Assembly: GCF_023091745.1 (NCBI RefSeq)
Contig: NC_068928.1
Span: 15,146,001-15,210,000 of the forward strand
Length of the DNA: 64,000 bases
Direction of reading: 5' to 3'
Origin: Budorcas taxicolor
Lineage: Eukaryota > Chordata > Mammalia > Artiodactyla > Bovidae
The notes under the pieces were generated by a model that saw only the letters and a program-made list of their open reading frames with translations, made no database searches and was not told where the DNA came from. Below are positions 42,965 to 54,001 of the stretch, in pieces. Every line of letters starts with the position of its first letter. The first letter of the stretch is position 1. The translations under genes were made by a program, and so were the position numbers.

Positions 42965-43260
42965 GAAGAGTCACTGGAGACAATTGTGAGGCTTGCCACC
43001 CTCTGATGCGATGCTGTAATCTCCGAAGACGCCAGTGCTGGCTCCCTCCGTGGGACAAAAGTCCATTATCTGCTCGTATCAGACTCTAATACACCTCAGC
43101 GAGGGGCCTGGGTAACCAGGCTGGATAAGTGCTGCGTGGAACACCACCTCCCCCACCCCCCTGCGCTCCCCTTCCCCCCCGCCAGCCACATTAAGTGAGT
43201 AAGTAATGAGAATGGCTAGAAATTGAATTTTATGAAAAAGTAATCTGCAGCTTAGAGAAC
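42965..43260. promoter_or_regulatory. Candidate conserved non-coding islet
   Basis: Holds ACAATTGT (42980-42987, a SOX-like palindrome), GTCCATTATCTGC, CTCTAATACACC and GTAAGTAATGAGAATGG, with an intervening C-rich run. No repeat fits. Inference from composition. Confidence 0.3.
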
Positions 43261-43884
43261 AAGCAGGGAGGAAAGGGGAGGGATTTGATGAGATTGGGGG
43301 GGGGGATGATTTTAAGGGCTATCAGAGGGAATGGAGGGACATGGGAACCGACAAGGAGAGTCAGGTAGGAGAGTCATTCAATTAGGGAAGCTGAGATGGT
43401 GGCGGGATTTTGTCCCCTTCTGTTCTCTTCTTTCCCCCCAGCCCCCACTCCATCCTTTCCATTTCGTCTGTGAGTATTTTGTCTCTATGTTTGTGGGGTG
43501 GAGGGGAGGGGGACTAAGACAGATACGGCAGCAGGGGCGTGAGCAAAAGACACTCAGACCACAGAATAAATTACCCCACCTGCGAGTCAGAGAATATTGG
43601 CATCAGGAAGGAACAAGGAGGGGCAGCGTGAGGCTGGAGGAGATGCGGGGATGGATGAGGACCTGAGGTGCTAGCATGGCCACGACCCACCGCATCCCAT
43701 TTTGACCTCCTTGGTGGCCTCCTTGGTAGTCACGGGCCAGTCGTGATGCGTGAGCCTCACTGTTGTGTGAATCAAAGTAGGGAGTCTGGATACACGTCAC
43801 AGAGAGGAGAGCGTGCTGGTCACCCGTCCAGTGATGTGTGACCCCCTCACTGGGTGTGTCTGTGAGTGATCACGTTACATCCCA
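43261..43884. other. Unique non-coding DNA
   Basis: Includes a G10 run at 43296-43305. A 111-codon frame (43331-43666) matches nothing known. Confidence 0.4.
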
Positions 43885-44020
43885 AGGGCAACTTCACAGG
43901 TTCCCATTTTCAAGATGAGTTGAGTGAGTCCCATAGGGATTAAGTGAATTCCCTGGGACTCACAGCTGGTGAGATAACGGATCCACTCCCCGAAGTTGCC
44001 TGCAGAAACTGGGATGACCA
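43885..44020 (-). repeat. MIR SINE
   Basis: CCCATTTTCAAGATGAGTTG, then CCTGGGACTCACAGCTGGTG, in reversed MIR order. Confidence 0.65.
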
Positions 44021-44046
44021 ATGTATCTGCTTGTGATCCAAAGGTG

Positions 44047-44290
44047 GTAGGGCTGCTTCGGTGGTCCAGCGGTAGAGTCTGCCTGCCAATGCCGAGGACA
44101 CGGGTTTGATCCCTGGTCTGGGACAATCCCACAGGCTGCAGGTAACTAAGCCTGGGGGGGGGCCATGATTACCGAGCCTGTGTTCTAGAACCTGTGCTCT
44201 GCAACAAGAGAAGCCACTGACACAAAAAGCCCATGCGCAGCGACAAAGACCCGGCACAGCCAAAAACAAGCAAATAAGTGATAAAAAGAA
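44047..44290 (+). mobile_element. CHR-type SINE
   Basis: Head GGCTGCTTCGGTGGTCCAGC, B-box region GGGTTTGATCCCTGGTCTG, body CTCTGCAACAAGAGAAGCCA and an A-rich tail. Confidence 0.9.
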
Positions 44291-44937
44291 GACGATGAAT
44301 TTAGGAATGTGACTTGGACAGGGCAGACCTGTAGCCTTGGTGCATTGCCCACAGTGAGCCAGCCATCCTCACACGCCTATACACACCTCAGCTGCCTCCC
44401 TGCAGTTGCCCTACCACTGTGGGTTCTCACCAGCCCCCCCTTCTCCCCAGGCCCCCTCTCTGGGCTTCAAGCTTCTCACTCACACACCCACATGCCCCTG
44501 CTCCCCACCACCATTTGCAAACAGCTAAGTGGAGCTCAGCTTGAGCTTGATGCTTGGTGATGATGAGTTTCCCAGCAGGGGAAGGGTTTGCTTTGCAGAG
44601 ACAAATACCAAACCAGCCACATTAAATCTTCCTGCTCATCCACACTCAGAGATGCAAGGAGGCCCAGACAGCAGTCTTCAGGAAAGCAGCAACGGGGTAG
44701 AGTCAGAGCAAACAGAAACCCCAGGGGGTTAAATGGAGCAATAGAGATGGTGGAGCAGGGCTGATGGGATAATGGAGGTAGATATGTGCGTGGCCATTAA
44801 CAGGCAGATGAAATGACAGACCGCAGAGGGAAGAGGAGGCTGGATTGGGAAGCAGAGGAGCTGGGTTCCAGCCCTGGGTCTGCCCCAATCACGGGATGAT
44901 TTTAGCTTCAGAATCTTCACTCAACTTTTTTTTTTAT
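44291..44937. other. Unique DNA with a weak MIR end
   Basis: GAGCTGGGTTCCAGCCCTGG near 44865 is MIR-like. The rest is unassigned. A T-run at 44927-44935 adjoins the LTR. Confidence 0.4.
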
Positions 44938-45442
44938 TGAGAAGGGGAGGATTGGATTACTTTTAACTTCAGCTAAACTGGAGTTTAACTAGCCAACAGA
45001 GTCATGAGCCTACTGCCGGTGAAGAATCTAAGCTACTCCGTTTTGTAAGGTTCCGGGAAAAGAGCCTTTGGAAATCCCCTGACCTCACCCCACCACCTGC
45101 GAACCAATCAGAACCCTTGGCCAGCCCGGGAAATTCAAATCAAGCCAGGGAAATGGGAACCAATCAGCACCCGTGGCCAGCCCGGGAAATGAGAACCAAT
45201 TAGAACTCAACACCTAACCCTTCACCAGAAGGTGACCAATCAGACCCGGAGACTCCCGTTTTTCGAACTTTTCCCAAGAGAATACCCTATATAAGCAATG
45301 TAACCCAGAGCTCAGGGCTCCTCCCTATAGCTGCTGCGTCGGTATCGGTGGGAGCCCCAGCTCCAGGTTGGTAATAAAAACTCTCTTGCTTTTGCCTCGG
45401 ATATTGGCTCCCTGGTGGTCATTGGGAGATGGGCATAACACA
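44938..45442 (+). repeat. Probable solo retroviral LTR
   Basis: U3 carries CCAAT boxes within GAACCAATCA-type units at 45101-45110, 45157-45166 and 45193-45202, and one more at 45236-45240. The first three lie near repeated GGCCAGCCCGGGAAA units. TATATAAG is at 45288-45295 and AATAAA at 45373-45378, so U3, R and U5 are in order. It ends near GGGCATAACA. No retroviral coding sequence adjoins it. The ends and the target duplication are not resolved, and the family is not named. Confidence 0.7.
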
Positions 45443-45492
45443 GGAAAAAGACTATGTTTTAGCGCAGTTCCTGCAGACAAAAGGGGCTCTGT

Positions 45493-45785
45493 GATCTATT
45501 CATTCAACAACTGTGTAACCAAGCTGTATGCTAAAGGGTGGATATGTAGAGGTGAATAAAACTCATCTGAACCCTGCCCCCTAGGGCTCCTATGCCAGTG
45601 GGGAAGGAGACATTAGTTAACAATCCCACAAATGCCTAAGTCATTACAGGCACAATTGGTGCTATGAAGGGAAAGAGGTGAGGTGCTGGAAGGTGGCACT
45701 GTATGGAGATTTCATCTGGATTCTAAGTTTGGGGCAGTCCTTCCGGAGAAAGTGATGTTGAAGCTGAGATCTGGAGCGTGAGGCG
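45493..45785 (-). repeat. L2 LINE fragment
   Basis: Reversed L2 blocks in order: TATTCATTCAACAACTGTGT, GTGGGGAAGGAGACATTAGT, AATTGGTGCTATGAAGGGAA. Confidence 0.65.
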
Positions 45786-45984
45786 CCACAGAGCCTGGGA
45801 GCCGTAGCTACTGAGCCCAAGTGCTGTAACTGCTGAAGCCCTCATGCCCTCGAGCTGGTGCTCCCCAACAGGAGCCACTGCAGCCGCAACTAGAGGGGAG
45901 TCCCCGATCGCTGCAACTGGAGAAAACCCTGTAGCAACTAAGACCCAGCACAGCCAACAACAGTGGATAAAATAATAATTAAAC
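45786..45984 (+). mobile_element. CHR-type SINE, head missing
   Basis: Body units GAGCCGTAGCTACTGAGCCC, AGTGCTGTAACTGCTGAAGC and the end TAAGACCCAGCACAGCCAAC plus an A-rich tail. Confidence 0.85.
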
Positions 45985-46107
45985 AAAAGAATACTGGAGT
46001 GGGTGGCCGTTCTCTTCTCCAGGGGATCATCCCGACCCAGGGATCAAAATCAGGTCTCCCCCGTTGCAGGCAGATTCTTTACCATCTGAGCCACCGGGGA
46101 AGCCCCG
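45985..46107 (-). mobile_element. Bov-tA SINE, truncated
   Basis: Reversed; starts at AAAAGAATACTGGAGTGGG and ends with the head CTGAGCCACCGGGGAAGCC. The BovB-end half is absent. Confidence 0.88.
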
Positions 46108-46360
46108 TTGTATAAGTATTGCCAAACAATTGAATTAAAGCCTCCCCCTTCCCCCGTCTTGTGAACCATAAAAAACCACATTGGTGGGACCAGTGGGCCT
46201 CCAGTGGGCCTCCAGTGTGCAAACTCTCCCCTCATCTGATAGATGGGTAACTGGGTCTAGAGAAAGCACGCACCTTGCCCAGGGAAGCAGGGGAGGCACC
46301 TTACCAGGGGCTAGAATTCACACCCTCTAAGCGGGAGTGTTCAGGGTGTGCTAAACCCAG
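46108..46360 (-). repeat. MIR fragment and short tandem
   Basis: An 11-bp tandem, GTGGGCCTCCA twice, at about 46192-46213, followed by a reversed MIR-like core (CCCTCATCTGATAGATGGGT, CACCTTGCCCAGGGAAG). Confidence 0.45.
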
Positions 46361-46714
46361 ATGTATTCAGAAGGCACGGACCTGGCCGAGCTCATGGTCT
46401 AGGGGGAGCAGGCCCAGCCTCCCCTCCAGACACAGTGTGACAGCTGTTAGAGGATGGCCCTAAACAAGCTCAAGAGAGGCACCCCAGAGCTTCCGGCATA
46501 AAAATACCCACGGGGTGGAGCTATTCAAAGAGCTTTCTGGGTTCCTGTGGGCCTTAACAGGCCCAAGGCTTTCTGGTGCTCAGGACCCCAGCCTCCGAGG
46601 GGAGTCTCTGTGGGGACACGGGGTCCTGAGGACCAGCACCACTCCTCACTGGAGCCCGGGACGTGGGAGCACAGGCGGGGGCTCCTCAGTTTGCCTGGCA
46701 GAGGCACGGCCGCA
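46361..46714. other. Unique GC-rich DNA
   Basis: No repeat or exon recognised. Confidence 0.4.
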
Positions 46715-46860
46715 CCCACAATTTACGGCCCACTCTCTGTCGCCTAATTGCGCCATCAGCGTTCGCTGTCGCAGGGCTAGGTTGAGGATGGATGGGAGCT
46801 GTTACGGGCCTAATGGCCTCAGGAAAGCGTGGTATTTACAGTGTTAAATAGCCGGGCCCA
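46715..46860. promoter_or_regulatory. Candidate conserved non-coding islet
   Basis: Relatively CpG-containing unique sequence with CTAATTGCGCC, the near-palindrome GGGCCTAATGGCCTC, and the FOX-like GTATTTAC at 46832-46839. The regulatory role is inferred. Confidence 0.3.
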
Positions 46861-46911
46861 CCCAGGCTTGGGGGCCACCCTCCAGGGTAGGAGTTCCATG
46901 CATCTAGGCTG

Positions 46912-47256
46912 TTTTGTTTTTTTTCTTAAGATTTATTTATTAATTTTGATTTTTTTTTTGGCTGCGCTGGGTCTCTGATCCTGCATGTGGGTTTTCTCTA
47001 GTTGCCGTGAGCAGGGGCTACTCTTCATTGCGTTGCAAGGATGTGTCACTGCGGTGGTTTCTCTCATTGTGGAGCACGGGCTGCAGGCGCGAGGGCTTCA
47101 GGAGTTGCAGCTCGTGGGCTGTAGAGCGCAGGCTCAGCAGGTGTGGCACACCGGCTTAGCTGCTCTGTGGCGTGGGGGATCTTCCCGGACCAGGGATTGA
47201 GCCCATGTGCCCTGCATTGGCAGGCAAACTCTTAACCCCTAGACTACCAGGGAAGC
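46912..47256 (-). mobile_element. Long CHR-type SINE with 9-bp TSD
   Basis: TCTAGGCTG at 46903-46911 recurs at 47257-47265. T-rich tail on the left, GAGCAGGGGCTACTCTTCAT inside, head CTAGACTACCAGGGAAGC on the right. Confidence 0.93.
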
Positions 47257-47265
47257 TCTAGGCTG

Positions 47266-47654
47266 GGTTTTGAGAGTGGCTTGGGAAGGGACTCCCCATG
47301 AACCCTCTGTCTGCTGCACTTCCTCTCCAATGTGGGCGGCAGAACTTTGTGCTGGAAGCATGGGTCAGGAGCTGGTCCTTTCCTTCTCCTTGCCCTGGGT
47401 CTCTGAGCCAGTTGGAAGCTCCCAAAGGACAGGGGCTGTGCCCCTAACAAACAGACTGGGGCTCCCAAGACAAGGGCTTGTCTCCCCACAGGACTGGGAG
47501 ACTCCCACTGGGTTAGGCTGTATACTTGCCATCCTACTGGGGGCATACTCAGGATAAAACTCTATCTCTCTCATCAGACTCGGGGCTGCCTCTTAATGAC
47601 ATATCTTCCTCCAGCAGCTGGGATTTCTCTAGGAGTATGTGCTCTGTCTCCCAC
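47266..47654. other. Unique non-coding DNA
   Basis: No repeat or exon recognised. Confidence 0.4.
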
Positions 47655-47742
47655 CAGAGTTCCTGGGCGTGAGGACTCCCTGCTTTGGTTCTTTACCTCC
47701 TTGAGCCTCAGCTTCCTCATCTGTAAAATGGACTCCCGACAC
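47655..47742 (+). repeat. MIR SINE fragment
   Basis: GAGCCTCAGCTTCCTCATCT then GTAAAATGGACTCC. Confidence 0.75.
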
Positions 47743-47794
47743 TCTTAGTGTTTTTTTTTCTTTTGTGGGAGGGAAAGGAGATCCAGCCTTGCTC

Positions 47795-47955
47795 TTCACA
47801 GCATGGTCTGCACACCAGCAGCACTGGCATCACCTGGGAGCTTGTTAGAAATGCAGAATCTCAGGCCTCAGCTCGGACCTAAAGAACCAGAACGTGATTT
47901 GAACAAAATCCCAGGTGACTGGTTGTGCACACTGAAGTTTGAGAGACGCTGATTT
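47795..47955 (+). mobile_element. MER20-type hAT element
   Basis: CAGCATGGTCTGCACACCAG, GGCATCACCTGGGAGCTTGT, TAGAAATGCAGAATCTCAGG and the terminal AAGTTTGAGAGACGCTG follow the MER20 order. Close to full length with a small internal deletion. Confidence 0.85.
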
Positions 47956-48064
47956 ACACCTGAAGATAATCAGAGAGCCTCAGTGCATTTTGTTTCTCCC
48001 TCACCCTCATTTTGGTTTTCAGGGTCAGTGCAGGGGCCTTGTAGCCTGCATGAGTGGGTAGAGA

Positions 48065-48125
48065 TAGGGACCAATCCCAGGGGCTAGTATTCAGTAGGCA
48101 TTCAACAAATACTCGTTGAATTCAA
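48065..48125 (+). repeat. L2 LINE 3' tip
   Basis: CAGTAGGCATTCAACAAATA then CTCGTTGAATTC. Confidence 0.65.
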
Positions 48126-49257
48126 GAAGGGGGTCATTGCATCTGAGTTCTTTCGCAACCACTCTGTTCACTGGACTTTGACCTCTGCCGTGTCTCTTTC
48201 TCTCCAGATTTCCCCCCGTCATGCCAGCCCCGGGGTGGAAGGGTTAACATCTAGGAGCCAGAAAAACTTCCATGTCACACTAGACAGTGCCTGCTCAGGC
48301 CACATCACTTGGGGATTTGGTAGAGAAAGGGTAGTGGACAGGCATGATGCTGCTTCCAGAAAAGGGACTCCAAGCTCCTGAACATGGCGTCAATCCACTT
48401 TGTGGGGTTACTCAGGCCAGGTACCCATCTGCACCCTGTGTGGACTTGCTGTGCAACCCGGGGTAGGTGATTCTCCCTCTCTGGGGAAAGGGAGGGTAGC
48501 CCTTCTAAAATATGTGGGCTCAGAGGGTGTGCCTCCTGACCTCACACCCTACTTGAGTCCCATCTGCAGGGCCCCTGAGGAGGGAAGGCCAGCCTATGCC
48601 CGAGCGTTCCCAGGGTGAGGAGTGCATTCTCTTCCTCATGGGCAGCCTCTTCACCTGTGGACCACGTGCCAGAATTACAGCCTCCCTGTATTTCACTTCG
48701 ATTTGACTCAACAACCACAATCAAGGCAGAGGCTCTGAGAAGATAAGACATCGTCCCTACTTTCAGGCAGTATTCGGGAGAGATGGGGTGAGTGAGACCC
48801 CTCTAACAAGGGTAGAATGTGATTACCGATTTGATAAAGAGGTCCATGATCTGGGGATGGGAGAAAGAGACCGTTATTGTAGGTGTGGAGGACTCAGGGA
48901 CATTGCATGCAGAGGGGGTTATTTGAATTGGGCTGTGAAGACGGGGTAGGATTTCAGTGGATATACTGTCCTTCTTGGATGTCCCTTGAGTCCACTGGTC
49001 CTCACCGTGCTCACTGCCCTGCCTTGGTTCCAGCCTCAGCCCTTCTCGGTGGACCAAGGGCCCCCAAACCCTTGCCACCACTCTGTCACTTCTGTCACCC
49101 ATCTAGCCATCCCTCACTCATGCCAGGGCGAGTGTTTGCTCACAGTCACCAGTGGCCGTGCTGCACACCCCTTGGCACAGTGAGACCCTGAGGTTCTGCG
49201 TCTCACCATGACTCTATTCCTCACAATCCAGCAGCTGCAGACTGCTCCGAGTCCCCC
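48126..49257. other. Unique non-coding DNA
   Basis: About 1.1 kb. A weak MIR-like piece (ACTTGCTGTGCAACCCGGGG) lies near 48450. No exon recognised. Confidence 0.4.
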
Positions 49258-49550
49258 ACGTGGGCGCTTTCCTTACGGCTGAACCACAGCACACGCTAAT
49301 TCCTTTGCCGCTAACAACCTTCTCCCAGCTACTTATCCACCTGCTGAACTTCTCTTTATCTTCCGGGACCCACCCCTGTGCTTCAGGGATCCTTTGGAGC
49401 TCTTTCCCTACCATCGCACCCACCACGCTACATTTTAATTACTTGTCAGTGAGACAGTCTTCCTTTGTTACACCAGGCAGGAGCTTGTTAATCTCATCCT
49501 AGTCAGTGTTTTATTAGTAGTGCCAACAGTAGACACTTGATGCATGCGGA
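49258..49550 (+). repeat. L2 LINE fragment, diverged
   Basis: CCCAGCTACTTATCCACCTG, then TTTTAATTACTTGTCAGTGA, then AGTAGACACTTGATGCATGC follow L2 3' order with long diverged intervals. Confidence 0.45.
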
Positions 49551-50439
49551 ATGACCAGATAATGAAGTTGCTAAGTGGTATTTAGTAACACAGCCTGGGC
49601 ATAGGCGTAGAGAGGGGACACCCTGTGCTAGAATGGGAGGAGACCTAGGAGGTGGGCCACATACAGTAAGTGGAGGCTGCAAACCTCTGGGTCATCATCC
49701 TACCTGCTGGGGAGAGAACTCCAGGCCCTGGGTCCTGGGCTGGGAGCTGGGGGCGGCGGGGAGAGACCAGGAGCCTGCCCGGGATCTGCCAGGCTGTTTA
49801 GATTTTGCCTTCCTCATTGAGATTTGTCCCCAGAGATGAAGGAGTGGAGGGATGACTTAGGGGCAGCAGCTCTCAGATGCGTCCTTATCCAGCACAGGGC
49901 GCCTGCCGGCTGCCCGTATATCAGGGGCGTGTCTTCTTGTTGCTCGTTGGAAAAGGAAGTGCAGGAGATAATTGTGCCTCCTCGGGAAGAAATATGGGCC
50001 GGGGCAGCAGCATCTTTCTTTCAGCTTTGGGAGAGAGAAGAGATGTCTACTCAGCATCCTTTGCCAGAGTGGGCTGGGGTGGGGAAGAGCGTTCAACCCT
50101 TTTCCCTTAAATGCTGTCTGCAAAGTCAGTTTCCAAAAGTGAATAACACCCAAGGAGTTCAGAATACTTCAAAGAGGCTGTCTGGGGCTAAGAGGAGAGG
50201 TAGAGGATCCATAGAGGTTCAAGGGGGCAGTGGGTAACTTGGGAACAAATATCAGTGTAAAGAATCATCACGCTGGCCGTGTTAGCCTTTCACGTCTATC
50301 CCACTGTCTTTCTAGACTCTCCAGTTTCACATTCCGAGGTATCTCTGGGCACCTCTTCCTCTTTCACGCAGGGGGAATCTGACCCCTGGTCCAAGGCCGG
50401 AGGCTGCCTCAGCAAGTACAGGAAGGACCAGACAGCTGT
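49551..50439. other. Unique non-coding DNA
   Basis: A 137-codon frame at 49824-50237 matches no family and is crossed by an equally long shadow on the other strand. Confidence 0.4.
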
Positions 50440-50600
50440 CCCTCTCCATCACTCGATTAGCTTGATTTCCAAACGAGCTTAATCATGCCATCCTCCTTCA
50501 TGGCCCCAATCTGCAATTTCCACTAATTAATGATTGCAAATTGCTGAGTAACGAACCACTCAATGGTGCAGCTATTATTAATAGCTGGGAGTGGACCTAG
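50440..50600. promoter_or_regulatory. Candidate enhancer-like AT-rich islet
   Basis: Dense cores: CGATTAGCTTGATTTCC, GCTTAATCATGCC, CTAATTAATGATTGCAAATT (TAATTA at 50524-50529, with an octamer-like ATTGCAAAT) and TATTATTAATAGC. Flanks are GC-richer and no repeat fits. Inference only. Confidence 0.38.
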
Positions 50601-51315
50601 ATTGGAGTTTGAGGGAGAGGGGGCATTAGTCTTGTTTTGAGGGAAATGTATGCTGGGGACAGGGCTGGCCGCCTGCCGGGAGGGTAGAGTGAAGGCGTGA
50701 TGACCCTGGCTCCTAGCTGCCCGTCACCAGTTTGGGTGACAGGAAGGCTTGAGGTTAAATGACACAACCCTGGTGGTGGTCCTGATGCCACCAGTGAGGA
50801 AGGTGGTGGTCTAAGCTATCTCTAGAAATGGCAGATTGGGAGGCCACCTAGAATGTGGCCAGCTGGCGCCGTGGAGTGATATAGCGAGACAGCTGGCGAT
50901 GGCTGGGAGAACAAGGCTGGGCCACCAGCACGTGCTGGGAACAGATTCCAGGTGCTCAGAGCTGGCCCAGCCATGCAAAAACACTCACAAAGCAGCTGGG
51001 CTCCAAGGCAGCCTGCATTACGGGCTTCACCGGATGTGACTATGGGCCCACTGGCGGACAAGGGAATGGCCTAGTTTATTCTGCCCGGGAGAAGCATGCA
51101 AGCCTCACGAAGAAAGCATTATCTAAGTAGGAACTCTGAGGCTTAGAAACACCTAATTCGTGGTGAGTGAGAGAAGGACGCTTCAGGAGGAGCTTCAACA
51201 GAGCAACAAATGCGAGTGTGCTACGGCGGCAGTGAGTGATCCAGCAGTGCTGGTGGGTGGGATGGGGTAGGGTGGGTTTGTAAGAGCTCTGGAGCATGAG
51301 CTGGTTGCAAGCAGC
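50601..51315. other. Unique non-coding DNA
   Basis: No repeat or exon recognised. Confidence 0.4.
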
Positions 51316-51328
51316 CAGCCTGGAGCCT

Positions 51329-51521
51329 GGGCTTCCCTGGTGGCTCACACGGTAAAGAATCTACCTGCCATGCTGGAGACCTGGGTTCTGTATCTGTGTT
51401 GGGAAGATCCCCTGGAGGAGGGCATGGCATCACACTCCAGTCTTCTTGCCTGGAGAATCCCCGTGGACAAAGAAGCCTGGAGGGCTGCAGTCCATGGGGT
51501 TGCAAAGAGTCGAACATGACA
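51329..51521 (+). mobile_element. Bov-tA SINE with 16-bp repeat flanks
   Basis: CAGCCTGGAGCCTGGG at 51316-51331 recurs at 51522-51537; the last two or three bases overlap the SINE start. Complete head and body. Confidence 0.95.
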
Positions 51522-51539
51522 CAGCCTGGAGCCTGGGGT

Positions 51540-52025
51540 CGTGGTCAAGAGTATAGGCTCGAGTCAGACTCATCCAGGTTTGAATCCCGACTCTGCCACT
51601 TAGGGACTGTGCTCTGGGCATGTGGCTTAGCTTTCTCCGAGCCTCATTGTCCTCAGCTGTAAATTGCTCCGAGTAGCAAATGAATGAATACAGATAAAGT
51701 GCTTAGAGTGGTGCCTGTTGGACTTCCCTGGTGGTCCTGTGGTTAAGAATCTGCCTGCCAGTGCAGGGGATGCAGGTTTAACCCTTGGTCTGGGAAGATC
51801 TCACTTGCCGAGGGGCAGCCAAGAGTGTGCACCACAATTACTGAAGCTGGTGATCCTAGAGCCCCGGCTCCACAGCAAGAGAAGCTGTGCACTGCAGTGA
51901 AGAGTAGCCCCTGTTTACCGCAACTAGAGAAAGCCCGCTCGCAGCAACAAATACCCAGTGCCACCAACAATAAGAAGAAAAGAAAAGTGCCTGTCACGGA
52001 GAAGGTATCCTATGGATGTTAGCCA
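51540..52025 (+). repeat. MIR SINE split by a CHR SINE
   Basis: Left part with AGGTTTGAATCCCGACTCTG and GAGCCTCATTGTCCTCAGCT, right part from 51995 with GGTATCCTATGGATGTTAGC. The two halves are collinear. Confidence 0.82.
51719..51986 (+). mobile_element. CHR-type SINE with 8-bp TSD
   Basis: GTGCCTGT at 51711-51718 and 51987-51994. Head GGACTTCCCTGGTGGTCCTG, body with CACAGCAAGAGAAGCTGTGC, A-rich tail. Confidence 0.95.
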
Positions 52026-53587
52026 TCAGTGTTACAAGCGCTCTGTGGCACCCAAGCACGATTTTCTGAGGGGGAAAGATGTGATCAGAGGAACCAGGGA
52101 CAGCACCTGAAGGGCAGCCAGAGATGGGATATTTTGGATTTTCTCAATGACTGGGAGCTACTTCCGGTGTTGATGAGGAGGGGCCTGGGGTGGTAAATAT
52201 CTTTGAATACACAGGACATCCTAACCAATGAAGAACTGCTTTCCCCAGCATGCCCGTGGCACCTCCATGGGAAATGCAGCTTGGATGGCTAGGGGTGGCT
52301 CTGGGTGCATTTGGCTTGGAGAGGATGGAGGTCAACTTCAGCCCGCAGTGCACTGTGTGCCATGAGCTGGGCAGGCTGTCTAGCCACACAAACTTGCCCA
52401 TGTCACCCTTTCTTCCTTCTTCTCCCTCCCTCTGTCTTTTCCTCCTTTCTTCTTTCTTTTCCCAATATTGTCAAATTCCAGGGATAAAATGGTACACAGG
52501 TCAACATCTCAGAGAGCTTTCAGTCTAGAGGGAGAGCCAGATCAAAGGGCAGGGATGGGAAGTGCAGGGTGGAAAAATTTTAAAGGGCATCGAACCGAGG
52601 TCTGGGCTCTGAGTTAAGACATTCGGACTGCAAGGAGCAGAGATGTTCACTTGAGTTTCCTCAACAAATGGAACATATCTGTAAAGCTACAATAGCAGGG
52701 TTAACAGGAAGGAATCCTGTGAGATGTTCAAGATTCAATAGTCATTGGATCTGGGAAAAATTCAGGGTCCAGGGATCTGGTTTCCTTGTTCCCCTTGCAG
52801 AATTGAGTGTTGCTTGGCTCCTCTGCTGAGCGTATGAATGTGGCTCAGTTGTGTCCCATATGGAGGCTTCTCTCTGGGTCTGCTTCTGCTATCAACAGCT
52901 TCCTTCTTTTCTCAACATCTGCATGCCTCACAGTTTCTACTTACTCTTAACTTTTAAGTCACTCCTGCTCTCTGGCAGCCTCATGGCCTGATGAACTTTG
53001 TGTGTATTTTCCAACTCAAATTCTGCAAGGAGAACCTGACTGGCCAAGTCCAGCCCTTTAAGGGAGGGCCCTCCCGGGCTGGCCACCTCTGAGGAGAGCC
53101 CTTGCTTGGTTTTCCAGTGGCCCACGGCCTGACTATGTGGCATATGCTTGACTCAACACAGTGAGCTTCATCGCCTTGCCCAAGATAGGGGGGCTTAGTT
53201 TTAGACCCACACCCTTCCTCCCGAAGCAGCCCAGCGGGATCCTACAACCACATACCTGGCACTGAGTGCCTTCCTCTCTTTCCAAGAATGATGCTGAGCC
53301 AGACTGTGACCATGAAGAGGCAAATTCAGACAGCCGCATAAAGAGCCCCCCTTCCAAACTTCCATTTCCCTACAACGTAGCCAGTTCCTGCTGTCTCTGG
53401 TCCTGAAATTCTGGATTGTTCTGGCTGTTTAGCCATAATTCAACCAGCACAAAGGCCTGAAGAAATGGGACATGTCACAAATTTCCAAGTACCCTGTTTA
53501 TCTCTGGTGGGGCTCTTTCCTTCCCTGATATGTGACATGGCAGAAAATACAGCCTTTGGGATCAAGAAGCGGCTCCATGCTTGATCA
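52026..53587. other. Unique non-coding DNA
   Basis: About 1.5 kb. A weak reversed L2-like piece (GAGAGCTTTCAGTCTAGAGG) lies near 52512. No exon recognised. Confidence 0.4.
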
Positions 53588-53668
53588 GAATGGAGTCAGG
53601 TCGGCTCCTTGAGGCTTAGTTTCTCCATCTGTAAAAGGGAGACCCCACTAGGGCCATCCAAGGTTGCT
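53588..53668 (+). repeat. MIR SINE fragment
   Basis: GAGGCTTAGTTTCTCCATCT then GTAAAAGGGAG. Confidence 0.7.
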
Positions 53669-53868
53669 CCTGAGGGACTGGCTCCTGGAGTTACTCTCTA
53701 TTATTCCCTCCTCGGCTTAAGGCCAGGGGTCCTCATCAGTCTGACATGGAGGTGATGGTGGTGGAGGTGGTGATGTAACCAGAAGCCCTCCAGATGCTAT
53801 GATCCTCCCAGGCTCACAGCCCTGAATTTTGAAATGATTAACGAGGGGGAGGGAGCTGAGGGGCAAGG
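53669..53868. other. Short unique stretch with a GGT-rich run
   Basis: GATGGTGGTGGAGGTGGTGA at about 53752-53772. Confidence 0.4.
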
Positions 53869-54001
53869 AAGCTGCTGCTAAGTCGCTTCAGTCATGTCCG
53901 ACTCTTGGTGACCCCATGGCCTTTATAGCCCTCCAGGCTCCTCTGTCCATGGGATTCTCCCGGGGAGAATGCTGGACTGGGTTGCCATGCCCTCCTCCAG
54001 G
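53869..54001 (-). mobile_element. Bov-A SINE fragment
   Basis: Reversed body from GCTGCTGCTAAGTCGCTTCA to CATGCCCTCCTCCAGG. The head half is absent. The GCTGCTGCTAAGTCGC end is the Bov-A2 type terminus. Confidence 0.92.

Noticed and set aside
45288..45378. TATA box and poly(A) signal as a cellular gene
   Set aside because: Spacing and CCAAT array fit an LTR; no coding sequence follows.
49824..50237. 137-codon frame
   Set aside because: No recognisable domain and a similar-sized antisense frame; likely chance.
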